This document shows positions 56,002 through 64,000 of a stretch of DNA of 64,000 nucleotides, one piece after another. A program made the translations under genes and the position numbers. Each line of letters opens with the position of its first letter. Position 1 is the stretch's first letter. The DNA lies in contig MNCI01019113.1 in the NCBI GenBank assembly GCA_015680685.1, positions 639,284 through 703,283 on the forward strand, in the 5' to 3' direction. The notes under the pieces were generated by a model, which did no database searches, was not told the DNA's origin, and worked only from the letters and a program-made list of their open reading frames with translations. The DNA is from Gnetum montanum (taxonomy: Eukaryota; Streptophyta; Gnetopsida; Gnetales; Gnetaceae).

Positions 56002-57716
56002 TGAAACACCATCAAATTTAGACAACAAAACTTCAATGGCAAACTTGTCTAAGTGTCAACATAAGGTAATTTTTTTCCAAGTGTTTAGCCCATGCTTCCA
56101 CTACTAGGGCTACACTCTAGAGCATAGCTAGTGTAGTATGCAACACAAGGCAAATTTTCTAAGTGTTAAATGATAGTTGCATAAATTGTCTAAGTGTCTT
56201 GTTACACTCACCTTCCTCCCACTATGCTTTCTAGCATAACAAGCATAGTAGCATTCCAGTGGTCAGTTCGCACTAGTGTTGAGCCAAAAGTTGTTAAGCT
56301 AGCTTAGCATGGAAGAGGAATTTGGTAGATTTTCTAACTCCTCAAGCTATCCCTCCTACTATGCTCTTGAGCGTAGCTGGCATAATAAGAACAAGGACTA
56401 CAATTTTTGCCAAATTTTTTTACGTGCCCATGCTATGCCCTACCCCATCCTACTATGCTCACTAGTGTAGTAGGCATAACAATAATGAACTTGAATTTTT
56501 TTGCAAGAATTTCCTAGCTGTTGTGCTACGCTCTAGAGTGTAGCTAGTGTAGCAACAAGGAACTACCTCCAAAAGCTTTTAGAGCTTAACATAGGCCTTC
56601 ATTCTAGCTCTAGCACTCCTCTGACAAATAGGATCATCAACATGCACTCTTTTTGTAGCCCCTTTCATGTCTCAAAATTGTACCTACATTCGATCCCACT
56701 CAAAAGAGGGGAGAACATAGTCTCAGAGTGTAGCCTCCAAATTTCACTGTTTTACATTATTTGTAGGTACATTGTGATCTTAGCACATGCATTCTTAGTA
56801 GCATAGCCACAGTCTAGTAGTCTCTTAGGGTCTAGTGGAGAATACCAAAGCATAGCACTAGTTACTCTATTAAGAGCATAGCAAAGGTCGGCATAGCCTC
56901 ACCTACCCCTTTGCCACATGGCACTCGATCTGCACCTCATGCTAATCCTAAGCCTATAAATACCCATACATTCCACACTCTAGAGGTAGCTAATTCATTC
57001 TAGTAGTGGGCATTTGAAGCATTTGGCTAGAAAAATCCAAATAGCAGTTAGCATCTTAGAGCACCACTTGGCACTCGAGGCACCTTGAGCACCTCATACA
57101 CTGAAGCCTATTAGCACCTTGGCAACATCTTTGCATCTCACACAACATTGTGGCACACCAAAAACTTGCAAGACACCACATCAACCAACTTAGTAGGCAT
57201 GGACCTTGTAGCAGAAATTAGTCTTCACCCCAAGACATCCCAAATACTTTGGCTACGCTACTATTATGCTTGTCTATACACCATGTACCTCCTCAAAGCA
57301 CAACTATAATTACAACACTCCCTATCTGAGGTGGTACCATTATTTCTTTCTTTCTCTCAAACTCTATTACAATTTAAGAATTTCCTCTATTCCATTTTAA
57401 GAATTTTCTTTGACATTCAGTACTGTATTTTCACTTTTTTGCTATTGTACATGTTTTTGCACACTTGCATCATTGTGCTTATGCCAAGAAACCCTACTAT
57501 GCTTAGGCTTAGCTGACCTTGGCACCACTGAGAACATCATCAGTGCTCACATTTTTGGCTAACCACATCACCCCCTAATTGCACTCGATACCCCAGTTGC
57601 AATTGGCAAAGTTCCTATTCAATTGACAAAACTGTCTAGGGCACTCTACCTCTATTTCCCAACAAACCCCTCGACATTCTAGCCGTTGACGTTTTTGGTT
57701 GCTACATATGGTTCTT
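56002..57716 (+). repeat. 3' LTR of Tat-E
   Basis: 1715 bp, TGAAACACCATC to GGTTGCTACA. TATA box 56955-56962. Palindromes at 56110-56127 and 56526-56543 correspond to those of the 5' LTR but carry different C-to-T and G-to-A changes. Confidence 0.9.
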
Positions 57717-57721
57717 ATCCC
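57717..57721. other. Target-site duplication of Tat-E, right copy (TATGG)
   Basis: Identical to 37972-37976. Confidence 0.85.
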
Positions 57722-58611
57722 ATTATTTAAATTTTTAATTATAAGCTCAAACTCTTCTTTTGATGATGATACTCATATCTTAATCTTGGGAAAATTGACT
57801 AGACTTTTAATATCTTCTTGTCTATCTAATGATCCACTCATGAGCTAGGATAAACTAACTAATTTAACCTAAATTACCCATCTTCTAATGCCACTTAAGC
57901 TATTTTTAGAGGCAAATGACCTTGTCTAAGATATTTTAGTTACTCATTTTAGGTAACTACTAGTCGCTAGCTTCACCAAGTCATGGATACCCCCAAATAG
58001 CTTTTTCTTGTTTAAATGAGCTAATTATTATTTAATTTATATATACTTAATTTTTCTTATTAAATGTCAAAATTATTACTTGATTTTGTAAATAAAAATG
58101 ATCTTTCTATTTTAGATATTTATTCTAAACAACATTTTAATTATTAAGTTCTAAATCCCACATAGCTATAGTAGTAAATAAATAATTTTACTGAATTTAC
58201 CAATCTATGAATTTGAGCTATCTACTAACATACTTCTTAAAATTTTTATTTTGTAAAAGTAATGCTATATGAGCTAAAATATTATATTAGAATATTATTT
58301 ATAAAGCTTAAAATTATATAAACAATGACTCTAATTCCATGTTATAGTCATTTAGAACTAACACTTGGAAAAGCTATCTCATTCAATGAGAATAACAAAA
58401 ATAAGCTAAACTTTGATATTTCAAGAAAATACCTTATTGTAAAATCTTTTATCAACTAAAACATAGCTATGTGTAAATCTAACTAAACAAGTGAAAAAAT
58501 ATCTAATGAAATGACTAATCGAGAGAAAATCTAAAAGAGAAAAGCTAAATCTTTTTTAGAATGTAGTTAAAAACTATCTTTACAATCCTTTATCTTCCAA
58601 AAATTCTCTCA

Positions 58612-58639
58612 CCCCCTCCCACCTCCTCCCCCATACCCC
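58612..58639 (-). other. G-quadruplex-type run downstream of Gyp-F TATA box
   Basis: Minus strand GGGG TAT GGGGG AGGAGGT GGG A GGGGG, starting about 20 bp after the TATA box at 58661-58670, so near the expected transcription start. Confidence 0.6.
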
Positions 58640-58660
58640 ACACTTATTAATGTGCTCAAA

Positions 58661-58670
58661 TATTTATATA
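58661..58670 (-). promoter_or_regulatory. TATA box, probable Gyp-F LTR promoter
   Basis: Minus strand TATATAAATA in an otherwise weakly structured region, 770 bp upstream of the candidate primer-binding site. Confidence 0.4.
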
Positions 58671-59139
58671 GGAACTTTTAGTAGTTACAAACTTAAGGCC
58701 TGATTTGTTTTATGGTTTACTCATAGATGTATAAACCTTTTGACAATTGTTAAACTACCTAAAAATCTACCTTCATCTTCTAAATTTTTTGGTCCTTTAT
58801 CAATGGTTTCTATGGAATTCTTTCATAATTACATAGGACCTTAATTTCTTAGATCAAAATATCTAGTTTTAACTAATCTAAATTTTTAATAACTTCTTTT
58901 ACTTTTTCTTCATTACTCCCTAATTTAGTTAATGAATTAGTTATCTCATTCAGTGCTACTCCTGCAATTGAACAAACTTATTCTAGTTCTAATTTTCTTT
59001 GATTAATATTTGTAATTATTCTTGTAACTTTCATCATTATGTTATCTAAGATATTTCTTTTAAATAATGATAGTTTGTCCCTCATCATAATAATCATTCT
59101 TACCATGTCTTGAGCTCTTTGATCTATTTGTCCAAATAC

Positions 59140-60750
59140 AACTTAATTTCTTTTTCCTTTCTCAATTTCTACTTAGGGTTTTCTTATCCATTCCTTCTAA
59201 AAATTAAACTCAAAAATTAATTCTTGAAAGCTTAGCTATAGTAGACAGGTATGATCTAAGCTTTTCAATTTCTTAGCTTGTTCTAACTCCAAGCTCACAA
59301 AAACTAATCATTCTTTTAGTTGCAAGCTAGCATGTTCTTTATTCTTCAATAGTAACTCTTTTATTATAATTCTATCTCTAAGGTGCTCAATCATTTCTTT
59401 GGAATTATTAATTTCTTATTTTAGCCTATCTATCTCTTCTTCATTTAGGATTTCTTTAAGCTTAGAAATCTTATTATCAACAACCTAGCTTAGAAATAAT
59501 TTTCTTCCATTAAAGCTAAATATTCCTCTAGAAAGTCTCTGTGCATAGGATGATCTCTACTCTTCATCCATCTACATGCCTTTATAGTAGCCTAATTACA
59601 TGAAGATGATGAAAGCTTCATTAATAAGATTTTTTGTAGTTGTTCCTATGGTTCATCTTTGGCCTGATTCACTTCTTTGTTTGAAGCTCTTTGATATACT
59701 ACATCTATTTCATCAAGATAATGTACTTTCCTTATCTTTGTGGCTAAATAAATTTGTTTAGGAGCTATGGGAAGATCACATTACTCCTTATATCTCTTGG
59801 TCATGCTATTGAGGTATCCTACATTATTAAATTTCCAAAATCCATACTTTAAAGGGAAACCTCCTTGTGTTAATATTCATTCCCAAGTGAGCTTTCCCAC
59901 ATTTTCCTTTCCACTTCCAATTTTTCCAAATATGGAGCTACAAATCTTGAGAGCTTATAAGCCTAGCCTTAAAATCATGCTATTAAAATTTAAATATAAT
60001 TAACATGAAGAAAAGTAGCTCTATGGTATTTATTCTTAACTTCATCAATAATCTACTGATCTAGCTATAATGAAAAAGCTCCAAAGATGAATTTAAATGA
60101 ATGGAAATACACATACTTCATCAAAAATTCAAAAGCTTGGACATCAAGATAGATTTTTTGGTAGATAATTGGGAAAAATTCATAGCAAGTATTCTTAAGT
60201 CAAGTTCTATGTGTTAAGTTGTATTTGATAAAATTAGGGCTATTCACTTAGGCTCTAGCATCTCACTAAAGATATAACTCATTAAAAATAAGCTTAAATT
60301 TAGCTATCCATTTTTTTCATGAATCTCTACCAAGCTTTTTTGCAATATATCATCCATGTACTAAACTAGGAAGAAATTTCTAGTATTTTCTAAGGGTACC
60401 CAAACCCAAACATGATAATCTATAATGAAATCAATAACATACCCTATGGAGAAATTAAAATATGAAATAAAAATTTGATGTATGAACCTAAGCTCAGTAG
60501 CCTTTGGGATGGTAGTTTGATAGCCCCAAATTTCTACAAGCTATGCTAGTAGGAGCTTCACAACCTTTCTAGTTTCTAGATGTATCCAAGATTTTCCACT
60601 AAGAATTTCTTCATTGATCTATTGAGCTTCCGCTTCACTAATATTAGGTTTAATGATGTAATAAAGCTCATATGTCTTTTTGACACTAAATTCAATGAAT
60701 CAATCCATATTTCCTTTGAAAAGGAGCTTTTCCTTTTCATAAATTATTTC
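59140..60750 (-). pseudogene. Unrecognised decayed ORF, globular part plus coiled coil
   Basis: Minus strand, from about 60745: a frame with few stops reads FIEFSVKKTYELYYIIKPNI, later SGKSWIHLETRKVVKLLLA, then VEIWGYQTTIPKATELRF (to about 60470). Downstream (about 59700-59140) the text becomes Glu/Lys-rich, for example DFLEEYLALMEENYF, and is likely coiled coil. This layout resembles the extra ORF of Ath-B, but I see no matching motif. Ath-D is inserted at its start. It may be an extra ORF of another retroelement lying upstream of Gyp-F. Confidence 0.35.
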
Positions 60751-60755
60751 TACAA

Positions 60756-61656
60756 TGATGAGTAGTGAGGTATCCCCTATGCCTAGCCATATGAATCACA
60801 AGTATTCACACATGATCTAGTTGAATTTCATGGATGGGACTAGAGGTGGCATCTAGATTATTATGCCTTGATCATAGTTCATTGTCTTCCCACTTGGACT
60901 AGTGGTAGCTTTGTCATGTATGGTTAAGTCTAGAGTGAGGCATATGATTCTTGATGTTGTTTTAGCCTTATGCTACTCCTAATGATAATAAAGAAATCAA
61001 TTATTTAAACTAATTAAGAATGTAAAGTAAAGTCTAAACTAGCCTACGTGCAATGAGTATCCATTCCTAACCTTCTGTACATGCCTTGGACTTTGTGTAA
61101 CTACCATTGGGATTACCAAGTGTATTGCTACTAGGCATACCAAATGATAACACTACTAGGCTACCAAGTAATTACACTTAAGCATTTGCAATTAATTGTA
61201 CTCATTCCACTTAATGATAGAAAATGATAAAAAGAAATAATTGATAAATAATAACTAAGGAAAATAGTAAGCATTTAAGTAATTAAAAATAATAATAAAG
61301 CTAAGTGCACGCTGCAATTATGGAAGTAATTTCGATCTTTATTGCCACACATGTGATGTGTCCAAGTATGTCACACTTGAATAAGGATGTCTTACAATCA
61401 CTTAACATCACACTGCAAGCATGCACTAGAAATAAACTAGCAAAACTTTTCTATGTCTACTTCTAAAATCTATTAAAAATTATATCAAAATTTATACATG
61501 CAAACGATGCATCCAAGTTTTGTATTTATAGGCTAGCATGGAAAGGGTGATATTGGATCCCTGACATCAAAGGTTTTGCCCCAATATCAAATACCCAATA
61601 ATATAGTTTTGATATTGAATATCCAATATTGAAGCCCTACAAAACATGACTCATCA
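60756..61656 (-). repeat. 3' LTR of Ath-D
   Basis: 901 bp with TGATGAG...TCATCA ends. TATA box at 61523-61530 (minus strand TATAAATA). U3 has CCAATATCAAATACCCAATA (plus strand, 61581-61600) and further GATATTG words to 61630. Confidence 0.85.
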
Positions 61657-61891
61657 TACTGCCACGACTAAATGAAAACTCATTCTCGAGTTAAACAAAA
61701 TGGGGAACAAGTTTTTACAAAATATTAGGAATGTATGGGATTATTGACTAACTTAAATAAACACATAAATTAACTCTTCCATGCCACAATGGTGTTTTAC
61801 AAAGATTGGCATGACATGAAAAAACAACAAAATTGGGAAAGCTTATGTAGTTCTTGGAGGTGATGGCTCTTCCATTGGCTACTTCCCTTTG

Positions 61892-64000
61892 TCATCAGGC
61901 TTTTAGAATTTGTAGCAACTTTGGAGTACTTGTAACTTCTCCTCCTCCAATCCTAGGTCATGCACAGTCCAAGCTAATGATCCAATGTGTGTTAGAACTG
62001 GTACATCCCATGGACATGGTAGCTATAGGAATATTTGATTTTCTTTCACATACCATGTAGCGAACTACCTTCATTCCTCCTCAAAAGTCCTAGCCTTTTC
62101 TCTTAATTTATGATAATTTATTAATCTCTTAGCCAGGTTCAAGCCTACATCTCTTTGCCCATGGTAGAAAGCCTTAGCTATTTCTAATTCTGAGTTTTCC
62201 ACAGATTTTTTGTAGAACATCTTTCCTATCTATAAACTCTTTCTCATATAAGGCATAGGTGGTTGTTACTTACTATCCAACTCATTTCTAGGCTGACTTG
62301 TTGTTAACATGGCAAGGTTAGGATAGTGAAGATTAACTAACACCATGTACTCTTTCAAATCTTTAATCTATAGGTCCTTGCTTTTTATTTCTACTTGGTG
62401 GTCCAGGGCATAGCTATCTAAGATGGGCTAGTGGTCATGATTTTGCACTAACATGGAATTGATGCAAGCATTTGCCATCTAGATTTCTTTTTCATTAATT
62501 CTTTTGTGCATGTCAACCTAGTCCCAAAAGTGCTCCTTAGCTTCTTGTGATTCTTGGCCTCATTCTACCAAGTGCTTATCTCAATTGCAAACATTTAGCG
62601 TATTGAGCACACCTCCTTCATTGAGAGGGTTTGGTTCTCTTTGGTGAAACTACTTATGTCCTAATTGAACCTCACAAGTTACTTCCTAAATTGGTGGATG
62701 CTTTCTTCCAAAATGTTCTTTTTCTTCTTGATGGTGGTCAACCTTGCATTGTTAGTAGCAAGCTACTTGGTTTCTTCTTATGTAGTAGTTTATGACTTTA
62801 CATGATCATATATTAGGGCTTCAATGGTTGTGGCATTTCAAATTACTTTCTCATTTTCTTGTTCATTAGCTTTATTGTATTCAATCAATTAACCCAAATA
62901 CTCTATTCAAAATTTCTTCAACTAGTTAGGCATAATGAATTGGAAAGGATTACTTCTTTCAACTCTCAAGGTGAAGAGCTCTTGTTGCAATTTGTGCACC
63001 TTAGCTTCTGCATGCTCTACCCTAGTCTCTGCTAAGATCAATTTTCCTTTTGTGGCTATGAGGTTGGATTGTACTCTAGTGACATCACTAGGGATGTCAA
63101 AAAATGTTGTCATAACTTGCCTAGTCTACAAAAATATGTCAAGCACATCCTCATGGGATGTACAATTCATCAAAGTCTCAACTAACATTTATGCATATCT
63201 GGATCTAGTTAAGTCTATCAAGGGAAAAATAGGCACATCAAAGAATTCTTTAATATAATTTGTGATAACTTCTACTATGCCTACTACATCTTGGTATTAC
63301 ATGACCATGACTTTGACACATTATCCCATTTCAAGCAACACTTGGAAAGATGCAACATTTCCAAAGATCCACTATGACCATTGGGATTCTCCTCCTAATT
63401 GCAAAGAAATCTTTCCCCTTGATGCATTAGCTAAGACTATAGGATAAACAACATCATTAATGACTCAGAATAGGTTGGATTCATCCCTACTTCCCCAACT
63501 AAGGATTTTAGCAATTATCTGTAGATAGCTCATTACACGTCCATAATCCTATGGCAATCGTAGTGGAACTTGAAGCTCTAGCCATTACTCTAATTCTTAC
63601 TTTGGCTCCTTCTCTAGTTCTTGTTCTAGCTCCTTTTATATTTCCTATTCTTGTTCATCACCAAGGTCTTTCCTTGGTGCTACTAGTTTGAGAAACTCAA
63701 AGAATGAAGCATTTTGGGCCCTCTTAGGAATGCCATTAGTGTAACCTAGGATTCTAGCATGCTTGCACAACTTTCTGATTAGGCAAGGGAGTATTGGCTT
63801 CCCTACCTTCCTTTCCTCAAACTACATTTGAATCTCCATGAAGTATAATTGGGCAAGGTTGGCATTGTATTTGCCCATCAAGATTGCACTTCATCTAGCC
63901 ATGTAGGTTGATATCCTGTTGAGCCCTTTAGTGGGGAAGAGATGGTATGTGCCAATTTTGAAATAAATCCTTTCTTCTAGAGATAATTCATTGTATATTT
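61892..64000 (-). pseudogene. Ath-D extra ORF, Transposase_32-like, partial
   Basis: The copy of the Ath-B ORF (19619-22253) with fewer changes. Minus strand from the right edge: KIGTYHLFPTKGLNRISTYM (about 63960-63905), then LPCLIRKLCKHARILGY (about 63800-63750), then NASFFEFLKLVAPRKDLG (about 63715-63660), then acidic coiled coil. MTTFFDIPSDVTRVQSNLIA (63113-63055) and the following 63 residues are open. It ends at TGA 61892-61894. Agreement with Ath-B in frame and motifs supports a real protein. The N-terminus lies outside the window. Confidence 0.65.

Larger units (their letters stand above)
37977..57716 (+). mobile_element. Tat-E: nearly complete Tat/Ogre-like retrotransposon with antisense gene
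   Basis: 19,740 bp between perfect TATGG duplications. Parts in order: 5' LTR 37977-39731, primer-binding site 39738-39755, gag-protease 40146-43796, TTAAACTAG repeats 44060-44420, antisense gene 44604-49010, LTR-like palindromes 48717-48912, acceptor-like site 50430, pol 50452-53868, TTAAACTAG repeats 53900-54420, 3' untranslated region, 3' LTR 56002-57716. All coding parts carry stops. It is the reference for interpreting Tat-A and Tat-C. Confidence 0.9.
57722..59000 (-). repeat. Gyp-F leader, primer-binding site and probable 5' LTR
   Basis: Minus strand: a TATA box at 58661-58670, a G-rich tract, A+T-rich text, a primer-binding-site-like TGGCATTAGAAGATGGG at 57877-57893, then leader to 57722. 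Across Tat-E the leader continues 97 bp to the gag ATG at 37875. The outer LTR boundary could not be placed because no second LTR is in the window; 59000 is a rough limit. Confidence 0.45.
60756..64000 (-). mobile_element. Ath-D: second Ath-B-family element, runs off the right edge
   Basis: The 3' LTR (61656 down to 60756 on the minus strand) is followed upstream by a polypurine tract, a 3' untranslated region and the extra ORF, exactly as in Ath-B but inverted. Left flank TACAA (60751-60755) is the expected half of its target duplication. Confidence 0.85.

Noticed and set aside
60330-60420. YMDD-like text on the minus strand (VxYMDDILQKSL)
   Set aside because: Flanking residues do not fit RT blocks, and no other RT motif is near; probably chance within the unrecognised ORF.
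1-64000. Host protein-coding, tRNA or rRNA genes
   Set aside because: No frame longer than about 200 codons outside retroelement parts, no cloverleaf or rRNA core recognised by eye. A tRNA scan would be decisive.
1-64000. Bacterial or organellar origin, CRISPR arrays, operons
   Set aside because: Spliced structure, LTRs, tRNA primer sites and CpG/CHG decay are nuclear plant features. The tandem repeats have no constant-repeat, variable-spacer pattern.

Overview
Origin. This is intergenic DNA from a very large plant nuclear genome. I found no host gene, tRNA or rRNA. The whole window is nested, decayed LTR retrotransposons. Heavy C-to-T and G-to-A decay, with CpG almost absent outside one young insertion (8002-15471), fits old methylated plant DNA. 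A seed plant with a giant genome, possibly a gymnosperm, is a guess. A 549-base run of N (10893-11441) is an assembly gap.

Layout (element names are mine). Tat-A (+) enters from the left and ends at 32650. It is a Tat/Ogre-like Ty3/gypsy element: antisense gene 251-5568, tandem arrays, pol 26675-30149, 3' LTR 31237-32650. Ath-B (+, 6681-23372) is an Athila-like element inserted in Tat-A. Tat-C (+, 8002-15471) is the youngest; it is a Tat-A relative inserted in the gag of Ath-B, and it later lost its pol and most of its 3' LTR. Tat-A itself lies in a Ty1/copia element, Cop-G (-, 32651-34857). Cop-G lies in a gypsy element, Gyp-F (-, 34858-37971 and again from 57722). Tat-E (+, 37977-57716), a nearly complete 19.7-kb relative of Tat-A and Tat-C, is also inserted in Gyp-F. 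At the right, an unrecognised decayed coding block (-, 59140-60750) is followed by Ath-D (-, from 60756), a second Ath-B-family copy that runs off the window. Target-site duplications support the boundaries of Tat-E (TATGG/TATGG), Tat-C (GGTAT/GGGAT) and Ath-B (CCTGG/CTTGG).

Most interesting content. Tat-A, Tat-C and Tat-E carry the same multi-exon gene in antisense orientation between protease and reverse transcriptase. In Ogre-type elements that is where a sense-strand intron lies. Its splice sites and reading frame can be followed between copies. In two copies, LTR-type sequence motifs recur upstream of this gene (palindromes in Tat-E, a TAGCATGGAA motif in Tat-A). In Ath-B, an LTR-type motif plus a TATA box recurs upstream of its extra sense ORF, a Transposase_32-like protein. 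A GGCCTTAAACTAG-type repeat marks the ends of the putative sense intron and the region after integrase in the Tat copies. I propose a shared theme of accessory retrotransposon genes under LTR-mimicking internal promoters. The motifs and frames are read from the sequence; the regulatory interpretation is inference.
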